From Reticulitermes speratus (taxonomy: Eukaryota > Arthropoda > Insecta > Blattodea > Rhinotermitidae): 64,000 nucleotides of DNA. A program made the position numbers and the translations under genes. A model generated the notes under the pieces. The model worked only from the letters and a program-made list of their open reading frames with translations, was not told the origin of the DNA and searched no databases. Of this stretch, positions 19,816 through 30,983 are shown one piece after another. The stretch covers positions 6,516,501 through 6,580,500 of the forward strand of contig JAJKFL010000011.1 in assembly GCA_021186555.1 (NCBI GenBank), read 5' to 3'. Every line of letters begins with the position of its first letter. The stretch's first letter is position 1.

Positions 19816-20254
19816 AATAAAATATATTGCCGATCCCAGTGGCCGTGCGGTCTAAGGCGTGGGTCTTCGGCCGCTCGCTTACTAGGATCGTGGGTTCGAA
19901 CCCACCGGGGGCATGGATGTTTGTGTTGTGTTGTAAGGACGGTAGCAGGGAAACGTAAAGTGAATGAAGGACGAAAGTATCTAAAACAGTACAAAAATGG
20001 ATCAAAGGGAAAAAACCCCGGACAGGCAAAAAAAAAAAAAAATATCCCACCGGGGGCATGGATGTCTGTCTCTTGTGAGTGTTGTGTGTTGTCAGGTAGA
20101 GGTCTCTGCGACGGGCTGGTCCCTCGTCCAGAGGAGTCCTACCGACTGTGTGTGTCTCAAATGTGTGTGACCATGAAACTCGACGAAACAAGGAGGCCCA
20201 GGCCCAATATGGCTGTCGAGCCATACAAAAAAGAAATAATAAAATAAAATATAT
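19816..20254 (+). mobile_element. Composite SINE B (B2 + B1 bodies) with 12-bp TSD
   Basis: The unit 19828-20242 is flanked by AATAAAATATAT at 19816-19827 and 20243-20254. It has one tRNA-like head (GCCGATCCCAGTGGCCGTGC, B box GGGTTCGAACCC), then a B2 body (GTTTGTGTTGTGTTGTAAGG to CCCCGGACAGGC) with an internal A14 tract, then a B1 body starting abruptly at TCCCACCGGGGGCATGG and running to GGCTGTCGAGCCATAC plus an A-rich end. Either a B2 copy inserted at the B box of a B1 copy and the two heads recombined, or template switching joined two SINE RNAs. The 154-codon frame across it is not a gene. Confidence 0.8.
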
Positions 20255-20394
20255 CGTGATATTATGGATTCAGTCGGCACAGTAAATTATTGAACGGAGG
20301 CCTTCAGTTTTGAAAGGCATTAATCAGAAAGATTAGGGTCACTTCGGATGCGTGAGGTAAATACGATAGAATTGCTAAAATAAATGCGAGACTA

Positions 20395-20640
20395 AGTTTT
20401 CACTTCAGTGTTGCTGATGACATAGTTCATTTATGATATTATGACGTTTCGACTAGTAAATAGTTATCGACGTTTCGAAATATATTGCGTTATATTGAGA
20501 GTCAAGCAGTTCAGGAAGAACAGGCTACTCATACTTAAGATCTATTTAGCGCAAGATTCAAGTCTTCTGAGATATTACAACGTGTCAAATTGTAAGTAGC
20601 TACCGACTTTAACACCACATTTCGTTTAAAAGGCCTTATG
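20395..20640. mobile_element. Possible decayed H-family hairpin
   Basis: TTATCGACGTTTCGAAATAT, AGTCAAGCAGTTCAGGAAGA and CAAGTCTTCTGAGATATTAC appear in H-family-like order, but the arms are too diverged to align. Confidence 0.3.
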
Positions 20641-20964
20641 GCTGCAAGAAAATGGGTCATTGGCTGGATGTGGCCCTCCCAAAACGCAGGTTTAGAAGCA
20701 TTCTTTTTGACATTAGTATGTTTAAAAATTACATAATTGTTTTAAGCTGTATCTCCAATTGTTGCAGACACATGTTTGGAAACATTGGTAGCTCTTTCAG
20801 GACTAAATTAGTTCGCTAAAATAGCTAGGTCAACGGGCGTATTCTTTCAGAATAAACTGTGAATGGTAAAGGCAAAATTGTCCCTGTGTTGTTAGTTAAG
20901 ACCCTTACAACTACAACTTCTAGAGGAGAACAAGAATGTAAAACGTTTGTAGGTTTGAGTGGAA

Positions 20965-21235
20965 TGGAGTAGGCAGCACAGTGACCCGGCTACGGGTTGG
21001 AAAACCGGAGAATAGTGGTTCAATTCCTAACAAGAGACTTTTCTCTTCTCCAAATATTTCAGAACCGCTCTGGGGCCCATCCTGTAGAAACCGACGGCTC
21101 TTTCCCCAGACGTTAAGAGGTCAGATGTAAAGCAGACCATCACCCCCATCTAATGTTGAGTTTAAGTATGAGTGGGGCTTTAACTCCACTTCCCAATACG
21201 CTTTCATGGCGTGCACAGGGACAGTTGTTGAGTAG
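20965..21235 (+). mobile_element. SINE D-like, decayed
   Basis: Retains CTACGGGTTGGAAAACCGGA, B-box remnant GTGGTTCAATTCCTAAC, CAGAACCGCTCTGGGGCCCA and the 3' end CTTTCATGGCGTGCACAGGG ACA, paralleling the better SINE at 61820-62064. Confidence 0.55.
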
Positions 21236-21244
21236 AGCCATAAC

Positions 21245-21470
21245 CACGCGTATTCTTACCATCAACAACACTCCGGCAGCTTTACCCAAGGCGCAGTAAC
21301 TTCCAGTTTGCTCTACAGAGAAGGCTGTGTGAGACTCAGAGCCGTCGCTACTCAGCAGAAAACACTCTCACCCTCACAAAGAAATGAACTTCGCTTCCTC
21401 GGTCGTCGAAATCGTGGCCTAGTCACTACACCAAACGAGCTATCCCGCCTCGCGAGAGAAATTATATTCT
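21245..21470 (-). mobile_element. Possible tRNA-derived SINE remnant
   Basis: The minus strand opens CGAGGCGGGATAGCTCGTTT GGTGTAGTGACTAGGCC, an A-box-like head, followed by TGAGGGTGAGAGTGTTTTC and downstream low-similarity sequence. The B box is unclear. Confidence 0.35.
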
Positions 21471-21479
21471 TATTTTAAG

Positions 21480-22190
21480 CGAAGATGGCTGAAAAAATAT
21501 AAAGGATTTTGCTAGTGTCTTTTCAAGGTCATGGCCATTATAATTTTTTTTTTCCGATGAATTGAGCTGTACTTTTGAATTTGTTACCAGGTTTGGTTAC
21601 AGTAAGAAGAGATCAGCGGCAGTTTTGGCCAAAAATTATGATGCGAAAATTGTCTGGTTGGATACCGACCGAATACTAGCGTGTTGTCTGCTGATTCGAT
21701 GGCTCCAGTAAACCGCAATGGTGGCGACCACAACCCCCGCAAAAATTCTGTCACTTTTTCGCTCTGAATCTCATAACATAAATATCACTGAAATATACAT
21801 AACCTGGTCTTCATCAGGATATAAACCTTACAGTGCTGACACCGTATGTTGGTACAAGCTATGACCTTTGTTTGACCGAGTGTTGGTGTCGTGTGTCGTG
21901 TGTGGGCCACTCTGACTTTCGACTACAAACTTAAGAGTTGACTTATTTATCTGTGTCATTAATTGAGCCAAGAATTCATGACCCGCCTTCGACTACAGTT
22001 CTGTTCCTTTAGGAAGCACTGGTCTATGTTGCTGCTAGTAGCAATTCCATCACGATTGTACACTTAGAGGCAGACTGACTGCTGTGTGTTGATAATGAAG
22101 TACTCTGTTTTAATGCAGTTGTCAACTGTACCTAAAAGACAGCGGACTGTATAAATTAATCTAACAAAGTTTCTAGTATTGGCGCTAATT
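21480..22190. other. No recognised feature
   Basis: No repeat assigned. A GTGTTGGTGTCGTGTGTCGTG stretch near 21880 is simple-sequence-like. Confidence 0.4.
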
Positions 22191-22194
22191 GTTT

Positions 22195-22510
22195 TAAAGT
22201 GACAGGACCTATCAAGAGGCTGGAGAAAATTCAATAGGAAGGAACTGGATGGTTTGTACTCATCAGTTACTATTATGGTGGTAAAATGGAGGATAAGCTG
22301 GGGCGGATATGTAATGAATGTACTATAGTTAGGAGTTTTACAGAATATTAGTCGAGAAACGTGAATGAGAGGTATCATTTAAAAATCAAGAGCAGGTATC
22401 ATTAAAATGAATTTAAAAAAACAAATGTGAAGCTATGAACTGGATTCATCTTTCTCAGCATAAGGATTTCTGTGAACATGATTTTGTATTTTAAGGTTAA
22501 TGCAAGGCGG
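22195..22510 (+). mobile_element. RTE-like 3' region, decayed
   Basis: GTGACAGGACCTATCAAGAG GCTGGAGAAAATTC aligns with EVTGEWRRLH, TTTGTACTCATCAG with DLYSS, and CATTAAAATGAATTTAAAAA with IKMDL. The frame is destroyed. Confidence 0.5.
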
Positions 22511-22519
22511 GTAATTTAT

Positions 22520-23300
22520 TGAGTATGTCAATATCTGTCATGTTCTCAATAACTACTGTCTTCCATTGATTTTTGTTGATTAAGGACTAATGTCCAAAGT
22601 GGCATATTATATATCCATTTTTCATGCCAATTTCTTTCATTGGCTAAAACAGATAATACAGTGTGTAGATGGAATACATAAACTTAAGCCAAGGGCGAAG
22701 GAAAGCCCTCGCAAACTCTGCGGCGCAGGAGGCCACGTGGGTCACGGGGGCTCCCAAAAGTATAAAATACTACAATCATTTGTGGGTTCTTTTGGACTGT
22801 ATTACGCTCGTCTAACAGAAGGCAGTATTCTGGATCCCTGTTATGAGATCTGAGGGTAAATTTGCTAATAATTATAGGGGTGACCGATTATCGACCCGTG
22901 GGGGATGGGGTTCAGCCGGTTATTTACGCCTCTGAAATGCACTATTGGATTCTTGCATTCTTTTTCCACTGATATACTTTTTCATCTCTAACGCCCCCCC
23001 CCCGGCTCTGAGGTGCTTCAAAATCAAGTATGCCTCAAACATATCTATTTTCCGTGTCATAGTGTTTTATCACAGTACAAGACGGTGAAATATGTCTAAT
23101 AATGTCTAAAATAATTGTGCTGTATTTTGTTGTGTAATCACATTTTTAACTTTCACCGCATTGAGATCGTGAGCTCCATTAAAATTCCTGATTTTTGTAC
23201 TTTATGAAACCAGACATAACGATACTTGATATTAACATTTCTAGTGTGACTGTACACACTTTTCTTCGCAGAGACTTCACAGGTACATAAAACTAGATGC
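22520..23300. other. No recognised feature
   Basis: Includes an 87-codon frame (22590-22853) with no domain and a short poly-C run near 22996. Confidence 0.4.
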
Positions 23301-23304
23301 AAAC

Positions 23305-23560
23305 GGGCTTTTGGTGCGGAAATTTGGAACGAAAACAACCACTTGGAAAACCTAGACCTACATAAGAAGATAATATTAAAACGAATATTAAATAAATGTA
23401 ATTGGAGGCGTGGAATGGATTCATCTGCTCTAGGGAAGGGTTAAGTGAAGGATTCTTGGGAACACGGTAATGAACCCTCAAGCGGTATAAAATACGGGGA
23501 ATTTCCTGACTAGCTTAGGAAACCGTCAGCTTCTCAAGAAGGACGTTGTTTAATTCGTAG
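23305..23560 (+). mobile_element. RTE-like 3' end
   Basis: GGGCTTTTGGTGCGGAAATT, CCACTTGGAAAACCTAGACC, GATAATATTAAAACG, then GGTAATGAACCCTCAAGCGG and the UTR GGGGAATTTCCTGACTAGCT with CTTCTCAAGAAGGACG match the main RTE family. No TTAG repeats remain. Confidence 0.65.
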
Positions 23561-23974
23561 TCAACCATTAAAGTGATTCAGTGTTTATGACCGGCCGTTT
23601 TGATGAGTGTGTACAAAAAAGGTGTGTCTTCTAAAATATAACTGTGGTTCACAATAATTAGCTAATTTTTTTATAAACAATAGTGTTGGGTCTAACAGGG
23701 GCCTGGATAAACAGCAAGTAACAGAAGGAGGGTTAAAGTTGGACCAGCTGTAACAGAACTTGGAACAGAGGTAGGCGGCCAATAACAATTATTGGAAACA
23801 TAGATTTATAGTCGTTGATTGAGTAAGAAGTGTGTTATTTGGATAGAATAAATCCTTTGCTGTTAACGAGTGTTTATTGGGTCAGAAGGTTCTGGATAAA
23901 AAAAGGACGACAGATATATGGATAGTGCCTTGCAATTGGAGCAGGGATAATTTAGTCATTATAGTGTTTGTGTT

Positions 23975-24305
23975 ACGGGCTGAATGATACGGGATTTGAA
24001 TCCCGGCAGGGGCGAGAAATTTTAAGCTTTTCCTAAATGACAAACCGTCTGTGGGGCCCACCCAGTCTCTTAGGTAATGGATATCATGGGCTCTTTTCGG
24101 TGGGGGTAAAGCAGTAGGTTGCGTGACGCAAATAACTCACGCCTGTATAGTTTCAAGTTCACCGCGACATCGACTTTAATCTATAAGCATTTCTATAAAT
24201 TATGTAATAGTATTATAGTGTCGAGTTGAAGATTTGAGTGGAAATATACCTCCACTGCCCAAATATGATTTCATGACTTGTAAAGAGACACTTAGCCCTT
24301 TTCTC
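23975..24305 (+). mobile_element. SINE A-like, decayed
   Basis: B-box-like GGGATTTGAATCCCGGCAGG, then GTGGGGCCCACCCAGTCTCT, TAATGGATATCATGGG and GGGGGTAAAGC, in SINE A order. The head before the B box is degenerate, and an A/T-rich stretch interrupts the body near 24165-24225. Confidence 0.55.
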
Positions 24306-24591
24306 TATGATTAACCAATTTATACTTAAATTTTAAACCACGGTGAATATTTTATGTGAGAACACGTAAATTAACAAATAAGATGAAAAATTGGCGTATA
24401 ACATAAAGCTGAGACATGCTAGTCTGTTCTTTGCATAATCATTTTTTTTCTCATTTTGTACTATTCCTATTCTAATAATTCTACTTACCTGATTTGAAAA
24501 GAAATAAGTTTTCCAAATCATTCACACTCTACTCTAAAACTTATTTCTACATTTTGTACCAGTATTTAGAGAAAAACAGTACATAAAGATA

Positions 24592-24776
24592 CAGTCGAAC
24601 TCGGTTATATCGTCATGAAAGGGACTGAATATTCTGTGTCGTTATAAACGAGTGTCGTTTTAACCGAGGAGTATAATGTTACGGTTAACTGTGACGAATT
24701 AATTGGTACCATAGAATACCTTAGTGTGTAGGCGAGGTGTAGTATAAACCGATGTTGTTATAACCGGGTTCTACTT
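24592..24776 (+). mobile_element. Pogo/Tigger-like MITE, copy 3
   Basis: Flanked by TA (24590-24591 and 24777-24778). It starts CAGTCGAACTCGGTTATATC and ends GTTATAACCGGGTTCTACTT. Interior blocks GAAAGGGACTGAATATTCTG and GTCGTTATAAACGAGTG match copy 1 in the opposite orientation. About 185 bp. Confidence 0.8.
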
Positions 24777-25014
24777 TATTTTACTATAAAAAGGCGTACT
24801 GTGTATTGTACGTAAAACGCGGGCGAAGGGACCATAACGACAGTTAAACCTTTGCGTGATTTATGATTTTATGTGCCTGACGGCAGATCATGCTGCATAT
24901 TTTTCTTTTTCCTTTGTTATCTGGTACTAAAGTCAAACTTACCTTGCGCCCTATTGTGTTTAGATCGTCAACTATTTCTTTGACCTCTCTGGATCTGCTG
25001 TATTTCTTGTAATT

Positions 25015-25335
25015 ATCTAATAAAGGGCATGATTTTAAAAAAATGTGTTCGACGTAAAATGCGGGTTTTGATTTTCTCTGTAACTCTTTTTCTGAAATTG
25101 TATTCATTCCAAGAAGAGTTTATCGAGATGTCACAATTCTACGTAGGTCTTCATGGGAAGTGTCTGTTGTTTTCGTCAGATTTTAACCGAGATTTAACCT
25201 CATGAATAAATTTTAGCAAAAGAACCCCAACCTAATATTCCCCGAAAATCCATTAAGTGACAGTTGAAATGTTACATGCGGACAGACAGACAAACAGACA
25301 GACATAGAGACAGACAGACAGACAGACAGAGAGGC
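25015..25335 (+). repeat. CAGA-tailed dispersed repeat, copy 1 (partial)
   Basis: AAAGGGCATGATTTTAAAAA, TTTTGATTTTCTCTGTAACT, TACGTAGGTCTTCATGGGAA, GTCAGATTTTAACCGAG and a terminal (CAGA)n tract match 31435-31931 and, inverted, 55445-55925. A gene-free low-copy element whose class I cannot name. Confidence 0.6.
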
Positions 25336-25639
25336 AGTAGTTCGTCGTAATTGTTTTGCGAATACGCTTAAACAGTGCATATTTTAACTTCAAATTACAC
25401 TTATGATATCATTCTCGGCATACACAGCACAAAAATTTGGTTTTTGTAACTCAGGCATATTGGGTTTCTTGTGAGGTAAAAAATTAATTTTAAAATCTTA
25501 CTTGTAGACATCTTCAGATTCAGACGAACGGTGCATGATTTTAATTCGAAGTTAGAGTCATGATTTATCTTATTTATAGTCTCTCCATGTCATATTTTTT
25601 ATACAGATTAGCATATTTATATCCCCTTTAACTGACGAA

Positions 25640-25950
25640 TCGGTTGCGCACTTTGTTGAGGCAGTGCTGCAAGCCGGAAGGTCTTAGATTCGATTCCCGA
25701 GATCGAGATTTTTCATTTACTTAATCTTCCGGTTGCAACTAAGGTCCTGCGGTCGACACAACCTCTAACAGAAATGAGTACCAGGGATATCTTCTGGGGG
25801 GTAAAGGCGGCCGGTGCATAGGGCTGACAACCTTACCACTTTCATGTGCCGATTGTCTAGAAATCCTGGGATCCTCAACTTCCCGGAGCCCGAAAGGCCT
25901 GTTCAGGCCTGTACAGGGATTGCTTTACCTTTACCTTTACCATTTATAAC
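25640..25950 (+). mobile_element. tRNA-derived SINE with TTTACC tail
   Basis: B-box-like CTTAGATTCGATTCCCGAG, then GAGTACCAGGGATATCTTCT, GGGGTAAAGGCGGCCGG and GCCTGTACAGGGATTGC, ending in tandem TTTACC units at 25925-25943. It resembles SINE A in body order but has a different head. Confidence 0.6.
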
Positions 25951-25999
25951 TGACGAATGCAGGTTGTGCCGTGTGCATACAGTAATGCAGAATTGTCTA

Positions 26000-26580
26000 A
26001 CACTGCTACAGAAGGCGGAACTGTCTGATCGCTTCGCGCTGCCTACTTCATGCTAATTCAGGTTATGTAACTTGGGTGTAGTGAAGCAGACTTGGCGACT
26101 GCAGCAAACAATTCCAAAGGGAATGAGATTATAGACTCGTAGAAAGAAAAGTGTGGCCCACAACCGGATGTAAGGTGACAAAGAGGCAGACAGACAGACA
26201 CAGACAGGAAGCTTGGTGGACGGGGGATTTAGGAAGGATGGCTGTGCTTGAAATATGATCTACACTCACGTCTGAAGATGAAGAAGTTTTTTTCCCGCCT
26301 CTGCACTCCATGTTGTTGCAGTGTGGCAGGCTGCTGTGTTCTCGCAAATCTGCCATCACTTCCTGCCAAAAATCGGCGAAACACGGGCCGCAGTGAACAG
26401 ATTCGTGTATGTATAGCGTAGGTGACACATAGATACGAATGGTATCTGCGATGGACGGACATTTATAGTCTGCTTTGTTATTGCCCTCTGCTTGCAGGGA
26501 TCTGAACACTGAACCAGGGAATTAATCGCAAGTACGTACTGCCTGAAGGTACACAACCGGCTGTGCGCCGGATTTCCTGC
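26000..26580. other. No recognised feature
   Basis: Contains overlapping minus frames up to 126 codons (26129-26509) without a recognised domain and a short CAGACAGACA tract near 26188. Confidence 0.4.
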
Positions 26581-26585
26581 TTTCC

Positions 26586-26886
26586 GGCAGCCGGGATGGC
26601 GTAGTCGGTATAGCGACTCGCTACGAGCTGGACGGTCCGGGGTTCGAGGAATATTTTATAAAAAAAACCCGGTGGTTGCGAGATTTTCTGCACCTGTCCA
26701 GACCGGCCCCTAAGCCCACCCAGCCTCCTGTACGACAGTACCGGGTATCTTTCCCGGGGGTAAAGCGACCAGGGCGTTGCTTTAAGAACTCACCCTCATC
26801 GACAGCTGAGGTTAAAGTAAGGGTACAGCTATACCTTTGTTCTTCCTCCACTGGGCCTTCATGGTCTGTTATAGGACAAACTTTGC

Positions 26887-26890
<4 letters not shown>
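26586..26890 (+). mobile_element. SINE A with a short A-tailed insertion in the B box
   Basis: The head GGGATGGCGTAGTCGGTATA and body through CCTTCATGGTCTGTTATAGG are complete. The B box is split: GGGGTTCGA, then 26648-26666 (GAATATTTTATAAAAAAA), then ACCCGGTGG. The insert ends in A7 and looks like a severely 5'-truncated retroposed tail. A (TA)n tract follows at 26889-26922. Confidence 0.8.

Positions 26891-26922
<32 letters not shown>
26889..26922. repeat. (TA)n microsatellite
   Basis: About seventeen TA units directly downstream of SINE A. Confidence 0.95.
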
Positions 26923-26999
26923 CTGATTTTCATGACCGTCACCCCTTAAGCGCTTTTTCCGTTTCTATCCCGGCTCCCTTTACGTTAAAGAAATACCCA

Positions 27000-27475
27000 C
27001 AACACAGTTTAATAATCTTGCAAGGTTTGAGGTCCCCACAGCGTTGATACTGACCGCCAAGACTGCCCCAATAGCCCCCATCTTGAAACAGTTAAATCAA
27101 TCTCAAATATACAGACACTCCCTGTCTTAAGCAATAGTTACGTTCCGGAAATTCCGACGCAAATCGAATTTTGCGCATGTTGGAGTTGAGTATTCTTATG
27201 GTCAAGCACATATGTACGTATGTACAAGGGAGTCCCCCTGAAAACCGACTGGAATCCGATCGGCTGCAACTTTACTATGTTATCGCTCAGCAGTACTCTT
27301 CCGCTACCATTCGCCTAATTGCGATTTCATTCCCGCACTGAAAACTTCGGAGCACCTCTCAAAACTCTTACTTCAAGTTTATTGTTTACTTTTTAAAATT
27401 ACGTGAGTCTGAAATTTCGTAACTTGAAATTGCCTTAAGTCGCGAAGTTTCTACATTTCAATTTTTATATTGTTT
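27000..27475. other. No recognised feature
   Basis: No repeat or domain recognised. Confidence 0.4.
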
Positions 27476-27479
27476 TACC

Positions 27480-27650
27480 AGGTTCAGCCTGGTCCCCGAA
27501 GTCATACCTTTCCTTCAGTTTCTCCGATTAAACTTCGGTACGATGTTTGTATCGTTCCCGTGCGTGCTACATACCCCACCCGTCTGAATCTTCTTCGTTT
27601 GACTATGCTCATAAATGGTCTATCTGGTGGAGTGTAATGATTGTGGACTT
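27480..27650 (-). mobile_element. RTE-like fragment, antisense
   Basis: The minus frame reads SIVKRRRFRRVGYVARTGT and then SLIGETEGKV, a diverged form of the [15 protein letters not shown] and GRPEGRR blocks. Confidence 0.55.
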
Positions 27651-27654
27651 CTTT

Positions 27655-28650
27655 ATAAACGTACGTTTTCCTACTGCCTTTCTTACGTGCATGTATTCTC
27701 TTCTGTATTTTGTTCTCGCAATGCACTAAAATAAATGAAAAATTCACGTCGTTACCAAGGATATCTTCCGAAATGCATTTGGACGCAATATTGATCCCTA
27801 TCGTGTAAGTGTGTCAGATGATTTGGCAAAGTTTTGCATTTGTCGTGAACGCGCTACCAGTGCCATCTGATGTATCATTTGAGAGTTGTTACGACTCCGC
27901 GCCACACTCTCCCTCGTGCCCGCTGTCGCTACTTCCAGCAAGACCCCATTTACGATCAGGAAAGCATCCCCACGCAGGAGGTCGAAGGAATGACAGTCCA
28001 ACATGATATAATCACTTCTAAAAATCAGTTATAACGCCACGTTCGTGAATTCGGTATTCTCGGCCGAAATCCGGATATTATATTTTCACGTATGCTGTTT
28101 CAAATATTTCCCATAATGCATTTTTGAGTGATTATCGCAGATTTTCAGCATTTAAAACACGCGCTCCTAAGCATTATGTAACTAGGTTGTTGTTGCGCCA
28201 AGGGCGAGTAAGTACAGTGGCCGCTCTTACGAATTTCAAAACAATCAAAATTATGTAATGGTTTTACTTCTATTTCGGCAAATAATTTAAAATGTGTTAA
28301 ATGCGAAAAATCATTTTTTTTGTTTAAACTCTTTACTTTGTTGCCCATATGGCTGCCCCTTGGACACTGCTGCCCGGGACGACAGCATATCTCGGGCCCC
28401 CCCCCCCCACTTAGCCCCTACTCCTAAGCTTAGCATCATTGATACTTTTTTTGTATTTTCCACTCATTCGTGCTTCAAAAAAGGGAGATGAATTAGGTTA
28501 GCGATGTAAGCGGATGTGTAAACACTGTGTCGAGAAACGAGACCGTTACATAATTCATTACAACGACGCGCCTAGTGACGGGGATCGAAAGGTGTTTTTC
28601 GCCTATGTTGTGCGCAAAAGGAAAACAAACTCATATAATATAACTAAGTT
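27655..28650. other. No recognised feature
   Basis: Roughly 1 kb without recognised elements. A poly-C run lies near 28380. Confidence 0.4.
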
Positions 28651-28654
28651 ACCG

Positions 28655-29262
28655 AGAGACTAACTAACTAACTAACTCCATGGAACAGAGTCCTTCCTGA
28701 GAAGCTAACAGGTCATCAGCTAGTCAAGAAAATTCCCTGCATTTTATGGAACTCGAAGGTTCATTACCGCATTCACAAGAGCCCACCACCTGTCCCTATC
28801 CTGAGCCAGATCAATCCAGTCCATGCCCCCCATTACACTTCTTGAATATAGGTTTTAATATTGTCCTCCCATCTATGCACAGTTCTTCCAAGTGATCTCT
28901 TTCCCTCAAGTCTCCCCACCAAATCCCTGTATGCACCTCTCCTCTCCCCCATACGTGCCACATGCCCCGCCAATCTCATCCTTCTTGATTTATCAAACGA
29001 AGAGTGTTTGGTGATGAGCACAAATTATAAAGCTCCTCGTCATGTAATCTTCTCCACTCCACTGTTACCTCGTCCTCTTCACGCCCAAATATCTTCCCCA
29101 GCACCCTACTCTTAAACACCCTCAGCCTATGTTCCGTCCTCAATGTGAAAGACCACGTTTCACACCCATACAAAACAACATGCAAAATTATAGTTCTGTA
29201 TATCTTTATGTTTTTGGATAGCAAACTGGAAGCCAAAGGTTCTACACCGAATGATCGCAAGC
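28655..29262 (-). mobile_element. RTE-like 3' end, well preserved, antisense
   Basis: The TTAG-type 3' repeats are at 28664-28678 (ACTAACTAACTAACT on the plus strand). Then come the 3' UTR, the DRDRW region and, further on, frames reading [20 protein letters not shown] with [10 protein letters not shown] (28833-29021) and KIYRTIILHVVLYGCETWSF with TVEWRRLHDEEL (28976-29260). The coding region is split by a frameshift near 29000. It keeps the CETW glycine missing from the copy at 290-870. It extends slightly further 5' than most copies but lacks the RT core. Confidence 0.82.
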
Positions 29263-29264
29263 AT

Positions 29265-29705
29265 TCTCTGACATCAATAGGCTCTTAATTTCTTCGTGGA
29301 TGGAATTTTGATTCGTGTAAATCAAGAACACTAGACACTAAATTGACAGAAGATGCTAAGGGCTCTATTACTGCTCGGAGATGCAGCTCGAAGAGCATAT
29401 ACCGTCTTATCTCCCTCACTGTTTCGACGAGCGCCTATGACGTCGTTTCGTCCCGTCCAATCGCATTATCCCATTTTAGATGCGATATTTACACAAGTTT
29501 CTTATCTGTCGCTACTCACAGTACACTGAAGGTGTTTGTAATCATACAAATGAAAAATAGGGCCACGGCCGAAATTAAGTATTGATTACGTGTTAAATAT
29601 TAATATTCTGAGAGCAACGGGTAGGTAATAATGCCGAAATTATGACGCTTTGTCAACAAAGTGTAGGCGAAGTAAGGTGACTTGTTTAATTTTTGGTGGC
29701 TATAA
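29265..29705. other. No recognised feature
   Basis: Short unassigned interval; an 80-codon frame at 29343-29585 has no domain. Confidence 0.4.
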
Positions 29706-29707
29706 AT

Positions 29708-30143
29708 TAAGCCTGAAACTTTATTCTAAAATCACCGTGCATTTTTCACAAATCAATATCTCATCACCAAATAAATGCACTTTATTTAAAAAAAAACCAA
29801 TATAAGGTTTCTTTAAAACATTTAAAAAACCCCTACATATGTTTCGGCTCTCTAGAAAGCCATCTTCAGGGGTGTCACTCAACTGCATTTGTTTAAAAAA
29901 ACACGTTCCGTGCGTTCGTTCAATAGTATAAGCATATAGTTCACCACCTTCACTACTGTATTATTCACTGTCACTTTTTTTACACCATATGTTAAAATGA
30001 GAAATAAAATGATTTTTGAAACTGTGAGTGAGACTGCTCTCGTTATGTTATTTCACTGTTTTTAAATGTTTTAAAGAAACCTTATATGGTTTTCTTAAAT
30101 AAAGTGCGTTTAGTTGGTGATAAGACATTGATAAGCCTGAAAC
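29708..30143. mobile_element. Hairpin element with hammerhead and 12-bp TSD
   Basis: The element is 29720-30131, flanked by perfect TAAGCCTGAAAC at 29708-29719 and 30132-30143. Arms of about 77 bp pair (left AATGCACTTTATTTAAA.., right TTTAAATGTTTTAAAGAAAC CTTATAT..). The left end carries an unpaired tail with ATCACCGTGCATTT, found also in the elements at 30996 and 46333. A hammerhead motif lies just inside the left arm. Confidence 0.85.
29829..29873 (-). ncRNA. Hammerhead ribozyme-like motif, well formed
   Basis: The minus strand reads ACCCCTGAAGA, then GGCTTTCTAGAGAGCC folding as stem II, then GAAACATATGTAGGGGT. Stem I pairs ACCC with GGGGT, stem III is the tiny ACA/TGT, and UA precedes the predicted cut. 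One extra U sits between A9 and stem II. Layout is type I, as described for Penelope-like elements. Confidence 0.7.
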
Positions 30144-30409
30144 ATTTCACGTGTGAGTAGCGTGTTTTAAGTTAGGCACAAAATTATATGAAAATTCAAT
30201 CTAAAGCCAAAATGCAGCTTAGTGTACTTTAATAATTACCCCAAATGCTAAGTGTAATTCAGATAAAATCATTTTGTTTAAATAATTGAATGTAAATACA
30301 GATTCGTCCACACACTACATCTGCACTTGTATTAGCGTACACTGGAAATTCGCTCGACAATTTTCTTAGCGAATATTGTGAATATGTCCTTTACTTAGAC
30401 TTACTACCT

Positions 30410-30495
30410 GTCCTTATACACTTTTAGTAATATTACTGTCGGTCATACTCATTTCGACGCCTTATACGGGCGTCATCTTTAGTGATATACAACTC
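30410..30495 (-). ncRNA. Degenerate hammerhead-like motif
   Basis: The minus strand at 30443-30489 reads CTAAAGATGACGCC..GGCGTCGAAATGAGTATGA: a perfect GACGCC/GGCGTC stem II and GAAA, with stem I TCA/TGA, but the G5 equivalent is A. It belongs to the same group as 32290-32332. Confidence 0.4.
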
Positions 30496-30499
30496 CAAT

Positions 30500-30777
30500 T
30501 TTGTTTACTTTTTTTTTTCATGCCTCAAGAGCCCTTGTGGGCCTAGCCTCCTCATTTTTGAGATTTCAAGATCACACTCAGTGACATGTATACTTTCGTG
30601 GGAACTCCTCTGGATGACTGATCAACCCATCGCAGAGACCTCTACCTGACAACACACAATAATCATAAGAGACGGACATCCATGCTCCCGGCGGAATTCG
30701 AACCCGCAATCCCAGCAAGTAAGCAGCCGCAGACCCACGCTTTAGACCGCAGCAGACGCTGGGATCGGCTTTGTTTA
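30500..30777 (-). mobile_element. SINE B with 8-bp TSD, distinct tail
   Basis: The element is 30508-30769, flanked by TTTGTTTA (30500-30507 and 30770-30777; 11 of 13 if extended). Minus strand: head GCCGATCCCAGCGTCTGCTG, B box GGGTTCGAATTCC, 3' end GAGGAGGCTAGGCCCACAAG then CATG and an A10 tract. Confidence 0.78.
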
Positions 30778-30889
30778 TCTTTATTGGGGTTTACATTGTT
30801 ACTATTGTACCTCTTTGTGTTATATCTTTGTTCTTTATGACTGTGCCTGTTCATCATTCCTCACTTCTTCCTATATACCGCTATATCAC

Positions 30890-30919
30890 ATTATTATTAT
30901 TATTATTATTATTATTATA
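30890..30919. repeat. (TTA)n microsatellite
   Basis: About ten trinucleotide units. Confidence 0.95.
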
Positions 30920-30983
30920 CTTCACAGTTTTCAGGATATAACATTGTTTATTTACTGTCTTTAATCTTGTTGTTGTTGTCAAT

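Noticed and set aside
19783..20247. 154-codon plus-strand open frame as a gene
   Set aside because: It lies wholly within the composite SINE B and its translation repeats in other SINE B copies in both orientations.
25925..25943. Interstitial telomere repeat
   Set aside because: The units are TTTACC, not the insect TTAGG, and form the regular tail of SINE A-type copies.
28664..28678. Telomere-like ACTA/TTAG run
   Set aside because: A four-base period (TTAG) at the 3' end of RTE copies, repeated at other RTE ends; not TTAGG.
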